From: CBDAPE01 sp965198325
Lineage (GTDB): Bacteria; Pseudomonadota; Alphaproteobacteria; UBA828; JAPUJA01
DNA: 55,273 bases
Direction of reading: 5' to 3'
Assembly (NCBI GenBank): GCA_965198325.1
Contig: CBDAPE010000001.1
Span: forward strand, 1-55,273
Shown here: piece after piece, positions 35,603-43,519 of the stretch
Layout: every line of letters begins with the position of its first letter
Position numbering within the stretch: the stretch's first letter is position 1
Position numbers and translations under genes: made by a program
The notes under the pieces: generated by a model
The model's input: the letters and a program-made list of their open reading frames with translations, nothing else
Databases searched by the model: none
Told to the model about the DNA's origin: nothing

Positions 35603-36543
35603 TCCAATTCGACTGCGTAGGCCGAAGCCGGCAGCGCTTCTCCGATCAGGCCCCGTTCGACCAGGAAGGCGGCGAACCGTTCGTAGCGCGCGCGGTCGAG
35701 CGCCGCGGGCCGCAGCGCGAAGCGGGGCAGGGTGTCGCTCCAGGCCCGGATGTTGAGCGCATCGTCGAGATCCGGATAGGCGCCGATGAAGAGCTGCCAA
35801 GCGTCGTCCGGATGGTTGAGCAGGAACTGCACGCCCCGTTCCAGAGCATCGAGGAACCGGCGCAGTTCCGGCCGGCCTAAGTCGGCCCGATTCGCGACCA
35901 GGATCAACTCGTCGTAGGCGGGAACCCCTTCCTCCTCGACATAGAACGCCCGGCCCGGGCGATCGATCAGATCCATCTGGTTAAGCTCGAAATTCCGGAA
36001 GGCACCGATCACCGCGTCGGTTTGGCCCGCGACCAGCGAGGGGCTCAACGAAAAGTTGACATTGATCAACTCGACGTCGTCGAGCGTAAGACCGTGGCGT
36101 TCGAGCATGGCGCCAAGCAGGGCGTCCTCGAAGCCGCCCACGGAATAGCCGATTCTGGCGCCCTTCAGATCGCCGATCGAGTGGACCGGCCCGTCGGCCA
36201 GCACGACGAGCGAGTTGAGCGGGGTTGCGACCAACGTGCCGATGCGCACAAGCGGCAGGCCCTCGGCGACCTGAAGATGGAGCTGAGGCTGGTAGGAGAC
36301 CGCGAGGTCGGCCTTGCCTGCGGCGACCATTTTGGGCGGGTCGTTGGGATCGGCCGGCGCGATGAATTCGACGTCGAGTCCCGCATCGGCGAAATAGCCT
36401 TTCGCGTTGGCGACGATCAGGGGCGCGTGGTCCGGATTGACGAACCAGTCGAGCATGACGGTGAGGCGCTCGCCCGCGGTTGCGGATGCGCTGAAGGCGA
36501 CGGTGGCGAGCAGGACGGCGAACAGGCGAAATACAGGGCGCAT
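35599..36543 (-). CDS. thiY: Thiamine-precursor ABC transporter, substrate-binding protein
   Basis: The 314-residue periplasmic protein has signal peptide MRPVFRLFAVLLATVAFSASATA. The mature start ERLTVMLDWFVNPDHAPLIVANAKGYFADAGLDVEFI is the THI5/NMT1-like hallmark of ThiY, which binds formyl-aminopyrimidine or related hydroxymethylpyrimidine precursors. KMVAAGKADLAVSYQPQL and IGYSVGGFEDALLGAMLERHG continue the fold. It is downstream of thiZ and thiX under a TPP riboswitch. The stop TAG (35599-35601) is contributed by an IS427 end, so the last residues may differ from the ancestral protein. Confidence 0.92.
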   Translation of the reverse strand: MRPVFRLFAVLLATVAFSASATAGERLTVMLDWFVNPDHAPLIVANAKGYFADAGLDVEFIAPADPNDPPKMVAAGKADLAVSYQPQLHLQVAEGLPLVRIGTLVATPLNSLVVLADGPVHSIGDLKGARIGYSVGGFEDALLGAMLERHGLTLDDVELINVNFSLSPSLVAGQTDAVIGAFRNFELNQMDLIDRPGRAFYVEEEGVPAYDELILVANRADLGRPELRRFLDALERGVQFLLNHPDDAWQLFIGAYPDLDDALNIRAWSDTLPRFALRPAALDRARYERFAAFLVERGLIGEALPASAYAVELD

Positions 36544-36549
36544 GGCAGG

Positions 36550-37311
36550 TTACTCCGTGGTTGGATATTGGTCGGGTTGCCAGGGCAGAGCGCGACGCAA
36601 GGCCGCGTCCACCGTGAAATAGAGCGTGATGGCGAAGGCCGTTAACACGAGGAGCGCGGCGAACAGCAGGTCGATTTGCATGCGGGCATTCGCGTGGAGC
36701 ATCAGATAGCCGAGCCCCCGGCTCGCACCGACCCATTCGCCGACGATGGCCCCAATCGGTGCGACTGCGGTTGCGACCCGGAGGCCGGTGGCGAGCGCGG
36801 GCAGCGCCGCAGGAACGCGCACCCGGCAGAGGATTCTCCACCGGCTGCCTCTCATGGTTCGCGCGAGATCGATCCAGCCGGGCTCGGTGCGTCGCAGGCC
36901 GTCGAAGAAACCCGCGGTCACCGGGAAGTAGATGATCAGGGTCGCCATGGCGACCTTCGATGCCGCGCCATAGCCCAGCCAGAGCACGAGCAGCGGCGCG
37001 AGGGCAAACACCGGAATAGCCTGCGAGGCGACGAGGACGGGTAGCAACCAGAGCCGCGCAGGTCGGAAATAGGCGAGCGTCAGCGCGCTGACCGCGCCGA
37101 GCAGGGTACCGAAGGCGAGGCCGAGCAGGATTTCCGCAATGGTGATCCAGGCATTGTCGGCGAGGCGGCCGGCATGCTCGCCGATCGCACGCAGCACCTC
37201 GATCGGCCCCGGCAGGATGAAGGGCGGGGCGCCGCTCGCCCAAACGACGATCTGCCAGATCAAGCCGAGGCCGACGGCGATGACGCAGAGCCGGACTATG
37301 CGCATTGTCAT
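36550..37311 (-). CDS. thiX: Thiamine-precursor ABC transporter, permease
   Basis: The 253-residue inner-membrane protein has about six membrane helices. It has ILPGPIEVLRAIGEHAG, LGLAFGTLLGAVSALTLAYF, SQAIPVFALAPLLVLWLGYG and the coupling-helix motif DLARTMRGSRWRILCRVRVPAALPALATGLRVA (the EAA loop). It is of the SsuC/ThiX type. The start ATG 37311 overlaps the thiZ stop (ATGA), and thiY begins 6 bp after its stop, so the three genes are coupled. Confidence 0.92.
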   Translation of the reverse strand: MTMRIVRLCVIAVGLGLIWQIVVWASGAPPFILPGPIEVLRAIGEHAGRLADNAWITIAEILLGLAFGTLLGAVSALTLAYFRPARLWLLPVLVASQAIPVFALAPLLVLWLGYGAASKVAMATLIIYFPVTAGFFDGLRRTEPGWIDLARTMRGSRWRILCRVRVPAALPALATGLRVATAVAPIGAIVGEWVGASRGLGYLMLHANARMQIDLLFAALLVLTAFAITLYFTVDAALRRALPWQPDQYPTTE

Positions 37312-38063
37312 GAGGTCGCATCCGCTTGTGCGAGTTCGTCGAGAAGCCCGGCCTGGCGGGCGAGCAAGGCGGGGTCCGACAGGTCGCGCGGAGTTTCCCC
37401 GCCGAGCTCGATAGCCTCGCTTAGCCGCGCGGGCCGGCCTGCCATGATGTGGACCCGCTGGCCGAGGCGAAGCGCCTCGAGGGGGTCGTGGGTGACCAGC
37501 AGGATGGTGCGTCCGGCAAGCAGCTGCGCGGCGAGCGCCTGGACGCGGTGGCGCGTAATCGCATCGAGCGCGGAGAACGGTTCGTCCATCAGGACGAGCG
37601 GGCGATCCTCCATCAGCGTGCGGGCAAGGGCGACCCGCTGGCGCATACCGCCCGACAGCTCCGCGGGGCGGGCATCGGCGGCCGCCGACAGCCCGACCAG
37701 GCGGAGCAGCTCGACCGCCCGGGCCGGGTCGGGAGATTCGCCCCGCAACCGGGCGCCGAGGGTCACGTTGTCCCGAGCGCTCAGCCAGGGCATCAGCATA
37801 TCCTGCTGGGCCATGTAGGCAATCCGGCCGTCGACGCGACCGCCATCGCTGCAAGTGATTTCGGCGTCCGCCCCGGGTGGCGCGAGCTGGGCGATCAGGC
37901 GCAACAGGCTCGTCTTGCCGGCGCCGCTTGGGCCGAGCAGGCAGGTCCAGCCGCCCTCAGGCAGGGTGAAGCTCAGGGAATCGAACAAGGTCGCGCCGCT
38001 AAAGCTCAGGCGCGCGTTGCGAACCGCGACGGAAAAAGGCTTGTCTTGGGAGGATTCGACCAC
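37308..38063 (-). CDS. thiZ: Thiamine-precursor ABC transporter, ATP-binding protein
   Basis: The ATPase has 251 residues. Walker A GPSGAGKTS is at about 44-52, the Q-loop follows in AYMAQQDMLMPW, the signature LSGGMRQR starts at about 136, and Walker B LVLMDEPFSALD is at about 156-167. The NtrCD/SsuB-type lobe matches ThiZ. It is the first gene after the TPP riboswitch and overlaps thiX by 4 nt. Confidence 0.92.
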   Translation of the reverse strand: MVESSQDKPFSVAVRNARLSFSGATLFDSLSFTLPEGGWTCLLGPSGAGKTSLLRLIAQLAPPGADAEITCSDGGRVDGRIAYMAQQDMLMPWLSARDNVTLGARLRGESPDPARAVELLRLVGLSAAADARPAELSGGMRQRVALARTLMEDRPLVLMDEPFSALDAITRHRVQALAAQLLAGRTILLVTHDPLEALRLGQRVHIMAGRPARLSEAIELGGETPRDLSDPALLARQAGLLDELAQADATS

Positions 38064-38069
38064 CAGACG

Positions 38070-38162
38070 ACATCCCTACGCCGGCATTACCCGGATCAGG
38101 TTCAAGGGGTCGTTCCCGTTGCTTTCGGAACCTCTCAGCCGGTTGTCCGGCTCCCCCGTACG
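38070..38162 (-). promoter_or_regulatory. TPP riboswitch (THI element)
   Basis: Read on the minus strand the leader has GGGGGAGCC, GGCTGAGAGG, GACCCCTTGAACCTGATCCGGGT and AATGCCGGCGTAGGGA, the canonical TPP aptamer segments in the right order. It ends about 10 bp before the thiZ start, so TPP binding probably hides the ribosome-binding site. Confidence 0.97.
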
Positions 38163-38551
38163 GCGTCAACTATGATCGCTCGCGGGGTGTTGCGCAAGGT
38201 CTGCCGAGAGGCCCGGCGTCGCGGGGCTCCCGGCATCACTCGGGCGGTTTAACAGGCCGCGACCGGGCCGTGATCGCCGGATTCCGGGTGGCGCGCGGCT
38301 CCTTGCGGACGGCACGCCCCGATTCGCGCAACCGGACGGCTTGTCCGTGCGTTGACGAGGCCGTCCCGAGCGGGCGCGGGCGCCACCGTGGGCGTGACCA
38401 GGCGAACGATGAAATCCGCCAGTATCTCAGAGATGAAGACCATGATCCGCTCCATTCGTTAGGATTACTGCTGATCTCAATATCATGTATTAACATGTTG
38501 ACTTCAAACGATTAATAGTTACCCTACGTGTAAGGAAAAGTTACACGAGAC
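38163..38551. other. Intergenic region between riboswitch and LysR gene
   Basis: A minus-strand frame (38455-38249) reads MERIMVFISEILADFIVRLVTPTVAPAP and could be a small membrane peptide, but support is weak. The AT-rich part holds a dyad CATGTATTAACATG at 38484-38497 and the operator-like dyad at 38528-38546. Confidence 0.35.
38528..38546. promoter_or_regulatory. Dyad GTGTAA-N7-TTACAC upstream of the LysR gene
   Basis: A perfect 6-bp inverted repeat with a 7-bp spacer ends 5 bp before the ATG of the LysR-type regulator. The T-N11-A geometry fits LysR-family sites and suggests autoregulation. Confidence 0.5.
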
Positions 38552-39463
38552 ATGGCTAGGAATCTTCCCTCTCTCAAGGCGCTTCGGGCCTTCGAGGCTG
38601 CCGCTAGGCACCAGAGTTTTGTCGCTGCCGGCAGCGAGCTCAATGTCACCCATGCGGCGATCAGCCGGCAGGTGCGCGAGCTCGAAACATGGCTTGGTGT
38701 TCCTGTGTTTCGCCGGGTCCATCGGGGTGTCGTTCTGACCGAGCCGGGTGCGCGCTATGCGGTCGTACTCGGCCGCTCCTTCGACCGCATCGCCGCGGCG
38801 ACCGAAGAGGTTCTGCGGCCGGATGCGGCAGGACTGCTTCGGATCAGCGTCGAGATCTCCTTCGCCTCGCGCTGGCTCGTCCCCAGGCTGGGGCGGTTTC
38901 GGGCCGCACATCCGGACATCGATGTGGACATCGACCAGACCGATACGACCGTCGATTTGAGCTCCGGCAAGGCCGCGCTCGCAATCCGCTACGGCGAGGG
39001 CTATTGGCCGGGAACTCGGGTTACGCACCTCTACGACATCCTGATCTTCCCGGTCTGCGCGCCGGTGTTGCTGGGCGGCGAGCATCCGCTTCGGGAGCCC
39101 GCGAATCTGCGTTATCACACGCTGCGGCACGAGGAGCATCCCCGCTGGTGGGCGGAATGGCTGCATGCGGTGGGGGTTCACGATCTCGACCCCAGCCGAG
39201 GGCCGCGCTTCTCCAACATGGATTTAGCGTTGGACGCTGCGGTGAACGGGCAAGGCGTGGCGCTGGGCGACAATGTTGTCAGTAAGGACGATCTCGACGC
39301 CGGGCGCCTCGTCAGGCCGTTCGATCAGGAGGTCGAATTCGAGGCCTATTATCTGGTCGAGCCCGATGTCACGCCGGCGCACCCAACCGTCGAAGCGTTC
39401 AGGGATTGGCTGCTTTCGGAGATCGCACCGTTCCGCGAGCGGGCCGAGGCGGCGGCGAGCTGA
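38552..39463 (+). CDS. LysR-family regulator, GcvA-like
   Basis: The protein has 303 residues. The winged HTH is at residues 5-65: LPSLKALRAFEAAARHQSFVAAGSELNVTHAAISRQVRELETWLGVPVFRR. The effector domain begins LLRISVEISFASRWLVPRLGRFRAAHPDIDVDI with the S-F-A-x-R-W-L-V-P-R-L motif characteristic of the GcvA branch. The start ATG 38552 follows AAGGAAAAG at long spacing. The target is unknown; the divergent minus-strand gap leads to the thi operon 490 bp away. Confidence 0.92.
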   Translation: MARNLPSLKALRAFEAAARHQSFVAAGSELNVTHAAISRQVRELETWLGVPVFRRVHRGVVLTEPGARYAVVLGRSFDRIAAATEEVLRPDAAGLLRISVEISFASRWLVPRLGRFRAAHPDIDVDIDQTDTTVDLSSGKAALAIRYGEGYWPGTRVTHLYDILIFPVCAPVLLGGEHPLREPANLRYHTLRHEEHPRWWAEWLHAVGVHDLDPSRGPRFSNMDLALDAAVNGQGVALGDNVVSKDDLDAGRLVRPFDQEVEFEAYYLVEPDVTPAHPTVEAFRDWLLSEIAPFRERAEAAAS

Positions 39464-39544
39464 CCTGCGCGTCGCTTGACGTCCGGGGCTGGGCGGATCG
39501 TGTTACTTTCCACGACGGGCGGCCGGTGCCGCGGGACGCAGGTC

Positions 39545-40102
39545 ATGGCAGCAGAAAACGACGACGATACGGAACGCGAGCCCGAACCTTCGCCCGCACG
39601 TTTTGACGATCCGATTGAATTCATCCACACGGAGCACGACCACCAACTCGTTATGCTGGGGGCGATTGAGCGGCTCGCCGCCGACCCGGCCGGCGCCGAT
39701 GCCATCGGGACGGCAAGCCATGTGCTGCGCTATCTCGAGCACGAGCTGCCGCTCCATATCGAAGACGAGGAGCAGGATCTGTTCCCGGCGCTCGGCGCTC
39801 GGGTCGAAGCGGACGACGGGTTCGATGAAGTCCTTGCCTCGCTTCAGCACGAGCACGAGGCCGACGATGCCTATTGTCAGGCACTTATTGTCGACATCCG
39901 GCGCATCGCGGAAGGCAAAGTGCCGGAGAACCTGATCGCGTTCGGTCATCAAGCTCGGGCGTTCGCGAGATTCCAGCGCCGGCACCTAGCGTGGGAAAAC
40001 AGCGTCGTCTTGCCGCTCGCGCGCAAGCGCCTTCGCGAGACGGAGATCGCCGGTTTACGGCGCCGATTCGCCGCGCGCCGTGGCATCGAGGTCGGCGAGT
40101 GA
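39545..40102 (+). CDS. Hemerythrin HHE-domain protein
   Basis: This 185-residue helical-bundle protein has HHE metal-ligand motifs: FIHTEHDHQLVMLGAIERL, YLEHELPLHIEDEEQDLFPAL, LQHEHEADDAYC and FARFQRRHLAWENSVVLPLARKRL. The last, RHLAWENxxVLPLA, is typical of bacterial HHE cation-binding proteins that hold a diiron site for oxygen or NO sensing or storage. The start ATG 39545 was chosen over 39476 because residues before it are low-quality. It overlaps the DUF192 gene start (GTGA), indicating a small operon. Confidence 0.9.
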   Translation: MAAENDDDTEREPEPSPARFDDPIEFIHTEHDHQLVMLGAIERLAADPAGADAIGTASHVLRYLEHELPLHIEDEEQDLFPALGARVEADDGFDEVLASLQHEHEADDAYCQALIVDIRRIAEGKVPENLIAFGHQARAFARFQRRHLAWENSVVLPLARKRLRETEIAGLRRRFAARRGIEVGE

Positions 40103-40596
40103 GCCCTGATAGGCGGCGGTCCGCGCCGATTCGGCTTTTTTTTGCACCGATCGTATTCGCATTTTGCGCCGCGACGGCCGCCGCGCAAAACGCTCCGGTC
40201 GTGGGCTTCACCGTCGATCGGCTGAGCATCGAGACACAGTCGGGTTTCAGCCACGAGTTTTCCGTCGAGCTCGCCCGCACCCCGGATCAGATGGCGATGG
40301 GTCTGATGTTTCGGGCGTCCCTGGCGGAGGATGCCGGCATGATGTTCGACGTCGACCCGGTACGGCCGATCTCGATGTGGATGAAGAACACGCTGATCCC
40401 GCTCGACATACTGTTCATCGACGCCGACGGACGGATCGCAGCCATCGTCGAGAACACGATCCCCCATTCTCTTCTCTCCATCGACCCGGGCATGCCCGTT
40501 CGCGGCGTGCTCGAGCTTGCCGGCGGTACGGCGGCCCGGCTCGGGATCGCCAAAGGCGACCGGGTTATCTACGCGTGGTTCGGAACCGCGCCCTGA
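40099..40596 (+). CDS. DUF192 family secreted protein
   Basis: The 165-residue protein has an N-terminal signal peptide (SAPIRLFFAPIVFAFCAATAAAQ). The DUF192 domain has FSVELARTPDQMAMGLMFRASLAEDAGMMFDVDPVRPISMWMKNTLIPLDILFID and VRGVLELAGGTAARLGIAKGDRV. Motifs G-L-M-F-R, M-W-M-K-N-T and the ending V-L-E-L are highly conserved. The start is GTG 40099 overlapping the hemerythrin stop. The function is unknown; it is likely periplasmic or surface. Confidence 0.9.
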   Translation: MSPDRRRSAPIRLFFAPIVFAFCAATAAAQNAPVVGFTVDRLSIETQSGFSHEFSVELARTPDQMAMGLMFRASLAEDAGMMFDVDPVRPISMWMKNTLIPLDILFIDADGRIAAIVENTIPHSLLSIDPGMPVRGVLELAGGTAARLGIAKGDRVIYAWFGTAP

Positions 40597-40619
40597 CCAG
40601 CGAGGGCGGCGGCAGGATT

Positions 40620-41414
40620 CTACTCCGGGTGAGTATAACCCAATAACGCGATCGCCTCGCGATAGGCGGGGCCGGCGCCGATTTCCTCGATCAGCGCCGG
40701 TTCGATTGCACTGCGTCGCGTCGGATGGTTATCGCCGCGCGCCGTATCCCCGGTGATCGTCAGGTAATCGGCCTGGAGCTCGCGAAACGTCGGATCGAAT
40801 GAAAGCTCGAGCCGCCCGCACAACGTTTTTATCGCCGAAGCAGGATCACGGGTGAAATTCTCATAACGGACGAAGCCCAGGCGCGCGGCTTCACCCGCGA
40901 AGCGCCGGTAACCATCGAGATAGGTGACCAAGGTCAGCTTTTCGCGCATCGCGTCGAGCTTGCGCAAGCTGTTCCATTCGTCGATCGGGTGGCGCACGGT
41001 CGTCGTATTGACAACGGAAAATCGCGTGGCGAGGGTCTCCGCGAGCAACAGCCGATAAGTCGGTTTGTCGGCAAACGGGAGGGCCATGTAATCGAGATGG
41101 GTCCAGTCTCGGAGCAGGAGAGTCTCGCCACGCGCGCGAACCCTCGCCTCGATCATCGCGATACCGTCTTGGAAAGTTAGCGGCTCAGCGGAGTCGATCC
41201 GCGCGACGTCGCTGGGTTCGAACAGGTCGAACTAGATGTGCGCCTGGGCGAGGGGATTATAGGTCTCCACGCCGCGCGGATTGATCTCGCTGAGCAGGAC
41301 GACGCCCGCCATGGCGCCGAGGCATTTGGAGATGATCGTGCCGCCGGTGCGGGCAAGTTGGTGAAGCACGCGGATCGCTGGCTTGGCCGGCTCGGTCGTT
41401 GGTGCGCTGGTCAT
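40620..41414 (-). pseudogene. Sulfotransferase-like gene interrupted by an in-frame TAG
   Basis: From ATG 41414 the frame reads MTSAPTTEPAKPAIRVLHQLARTGGTIISKCLGAM (a P-loop-like PSB motif RTGGTIISK), VVLLSEINPRG, then TAG at 41232-41234 (codon 61). It then continues in the same frame as FDLFEPSDVARIDSAEPLTFQDGIAMIEARVRARGETLLLRDWTHLDYMALPF, VNTTTVRHPIDEW and ENFTRDP to the stop at 40620. Without the TAG this is a normal about 264-residue sulfotransferase-like protein with both cofactor motifs. It is therefore a single-nonsense pseudogene, or a sequencing error. Confidence 0.75.
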
Positions 41415-41479
41415 GAAGAAATTTTCTCTTATTGTGCCGCCTGCAAACAAGCCTTAGGTTCCCGGCACGGGCTTCCGTC

Positions 41480-41556
41480 CGGGGCGTGGCGCAGCCAGGT
41501 AGCGCATCTGCTTTGGGAGCAGAGGGTCGCCGGTTCGAATCCGGTCGCCCCGACCA
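41480..41556 (+). tRNA. tRNA-Pro (anticodon UGG)
   Basis: The acceptor stem is CGGGGCG/CGCCCCG, the anticodon arm TCTGC-TTTGGGA-GCAGA with TGG in the centre, the T arm has GGTTCGAATCC and CCA is encoded. 77 nt. Confidence 0.97.
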
Positions 41557-41600
41557 GGGCCCGGGCACAGCAAACGGACGATCGGCATTACGAGGGACCG

Positions 41601-41894
41601 ATGGACGTTCGAATCTACAGACCGGCAAAGACGGCGATGCAGTCCGGCCAAGGCAAGACAAAGCGCTGGGTACTCGAATTCGAGCCCTCAACGGCGAAGG
41701 AAATCGACACCCTGATGGGCTGGACCGGCTCGGCCGATACCCGCCGTCAGCTCGTCCTGTCCTTCGAGGCGAAGGACGAGGCGATTGCCTATGCCGAGCG
41801 GCACGGCTTGAGCTACCGGGTCATGGTGCCACGAGAGCGGACCGCGAAGCGCCGTAGCTATGCCGACAACTTCGCGTTCAAGAGAGCGGAATGA
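41601..41894 (+). CDS. ETC complex I subunit (NDUFS4-type, PF04800)
   Basis: The protein has 97 residues: VRIYRPAKTAMQSGQGKTKRWVLEFEPSTAKEIDTLMGWTGSADTRRQLVLSFEAKDEAIAYAERHGLSYRVMVP. The motif MGWTGSxDTxxQ is diagnostic for the alphaproteobacterial homologue of the mitochondrial 18-kDa complex I subunit, an accessory subunit of NADH:quinone oxidoreductase. The start ATG 41601 has GAGGGA upstream. It sits between two tRNA genes. It is a strong lineage marker. Confidence 0.95.
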   Translation: MDVRIYRPAKTAMQSGQGKTKRWVLEFEPSTAKEIDTLMGWTGSADTRRQLVLSFEAKDEAIAYAERHGLSYRVMVPRERTAKRRSYADNFAFKRAE

Positions 41895-41929
41895 CCGGGG
41901 CGCACTGTGCGATCCGGATACGGCCTTGT

Positions 41930-42006
41930 GCGCCCTTAGCTCAGCTGGATAGAGCAACAGCCTTCTAAGCTGTAGGTCCCAGGTTCGAATCCTGGAGGGC
42001 GCGCCA
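41930..42006 (+). tRNA. tRNA-Arg (anticodon UCU)
   Basis: The acceptor is GCGCCCT/AGGGCGC, the anticodon arm ACAGC-CTTCTAA-GCTGT with TCT, the T arm has GGTTCGAATCC and CCA is encoded. 77 nt. Confidence 0.97.
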
Positions 42007-42230
42007 TTCCGGTCCGGCACCGTTAACACATTGAAGCGGAAGGCCGATGGCGTTGACAAATGCGGCGTTCGCTTATACCAATCACTCAGCGTCTTCGGTC
42101 ACCCGGCCGGTCCGCAAAGCGCGGCCCATCGTCAACGACAAGAGCTGCCGTAAAATCGCCAAGGTTGGATGCCAGAAGACGAATGAGGCCGCTTCGAGAG
42201 GCCGAGCAATAAGGGAGAGGACTAAGCAAC

Positions 42231-43331
42231 ATGGTACGTGTATTCAAGACCCTTGCGGTTTCGGCTGCCTTGGCGGCCGGTATTGCGTTCACCGGTTCGG
42301 CCGTCGCGCCGAGTCAGGCCCAGGCGGGCGAGCTCAATCTGCTCACCTGGGAAGGTTACTCCGAGCCCATCATCACCCAGAAATTCCAGGACGAGACGGG
42401 CTGCAAGATCTCACTGACCTATGTCGGTTCCAACGACGAGTTCGTCGCCAAGCTGGCGGCGGGTGGTTCGCAGTACGACATGGTTTCGCCGTCGATCGAC
42501 ACCACGGGCATTCTGGCCAAGATGGGCGTCATCGAGCCGATTCCGCTCGAGATCGTGGGCGACAACTGGATGGATATTTACGAGGATTTCCGCGTTCACC
42601 CGTCGATCGCGGGCGGCCCCGGCTTTATGCCGCCGGACGGTCACATCTGGGCCGTGCCCTACGCCTGGGGCTCGATCAACTGGATGTACCGGTCGGACAT
42701 GTTCGATAGCCCGCCGGATTCGATCGAACTTCTCTGGAATCCCGAGTACGCCGGCAAGCTGTCGCTGTGGGATGACAAGACCAACATCTACTCGGTCGCC
42801 CGTTATCTCTACGGCACCGATATCAACGTCTACGACCTGAGCGACGAGCAGCTTGCCGAGGTACGCGACAAGCTCATCGAGGCGAAGCCCCAGATGCGCA
42901 AGTACTGGGCGACGGCCGGCGAGCTCATCGACCTCTACGCCAAGGGCGAGGTGATCTTCTCCAACTCGTGGGGCGGCTACCAATCGGTCATCCTGCAGGA
43001 GCAGGGTATTCCGGTCGTCGAGTTCCTGCCGAAGGAGAAGGCGGACGGCTGGCAGGATGCCTGGCAGATCGTCAAAGGCACGCCGAACATGGATTGCGCC
43101 ATGCAATACGCGGCCTACTCGGTCGCGCCTCACGCCCAGTGCCAGATGGCGATCAACGTCGGCTGGGCAGCGGCGAACGCAGCCGCCGTGAAGGAATGCC
43201 TGAGCCCGGAGCAGTTTGACGCGCTCCACCAGGGCGACTTCATCTACATGGAAGGCCTCGACTTCTGGGAAGAGCCCATCCGTGTCGACAAGATGATCGA
43301 GACCTGGAACGCCGTGAAGGCGGCCCAATAG
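42231..43331 (+). CDS. Polyamine-type ABC transporter, substrate-binding protein
   Basis: The 366-residue secreted protein has signal peptide MVRVFKTLAVSAALAAGIAFTGSA with cleavage before the QAQAGELN region. The PotD/PotF-type start ELNLLTWEGYSEPIITQKFQDETGCKI is followed by the ligand region GSNDEFVAKLAAGGSQYDMVSPS, VPYAWGSINWMYR and FSNSWGGYQSVILQEQG. Aromatic and acidic pocket residues suit a cationic amine, but the exact ligand cannot be read. A strong hairpin terminator follows, so the receptor is probably made in excess over the ATPase and permeases. The stop is TAG. Confidence 0.92.
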   Translation: MVRVFKTLAVSAALAAGIAFTGSAVAPSQAQAGELNLLTWEGYSEPIITQKFQDETGCKISLTYVGSNDEFVAKLAAGGSQYDMVSPSIDTTGILAKMGVIEPIPLEIVGDNWMDIYEDFRVHPSIAGGPGFMPPDGHIWAVPYAWGSINWMYRSDMFDSPPDSIELLWNPEYAGKLSLWDDKTNIYSVARYLYGTDINVYDLSDEQLAEVRDKLIEAKPQMRKYWATAGELIDLYAKGEVIFSNSWGGYQSVILQEQGIPVVEFLPKEKADGWQDAWQIVKGTPNMDCAMQYAAYSVAPHAQCQMAINVGWAAANAAAVKECLSPEQFDALHQGDFIYMEGLDFWEEPIRVDKMIETWNAVKAAQ

Positions 43332-43369
43332 GCACCTGTCCGTGTAGCGGACGGTTATGTGAAGACTAT

Positions 43370-43400
43370 CCGGGCGGGCGTCTCCTCGACGCCCGCCCGG
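43370..43400 (+). terminator. GC-rich hairpin after the binding-protein gene
   Basis: CCGGGCGGGCGTC and GACGCCCGCCCGG form a 13-bp perfect stem with a 5-nt loop, 39 bp after the stop. No long T tract is present, so it may act as a partial terminator or mRNA stabiliser. Confidence 0.7.
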
Positions 43401-43519
43401 AACCTTGCAAATTAGGACTATTCACCGGCGCGAGCCGGAAGGGAAAGAGTGCGGTCGCCGCGCTGTTTTTTTTTCTTCACCAGCCCGCTTTCTGTGGTAA
43501 CTTCTGGCACTGGTAAGTC

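Noticed and set aside
42047..42230. Start of a gene just before the polyamine-binding protein (TTGACA at 42053)
   Set aside because: The frame is a shadow; TTGACA may be a -35 box, but the -10 candidates (TATACC or ATACCA) are at poor spacing, so no promoter is listed.
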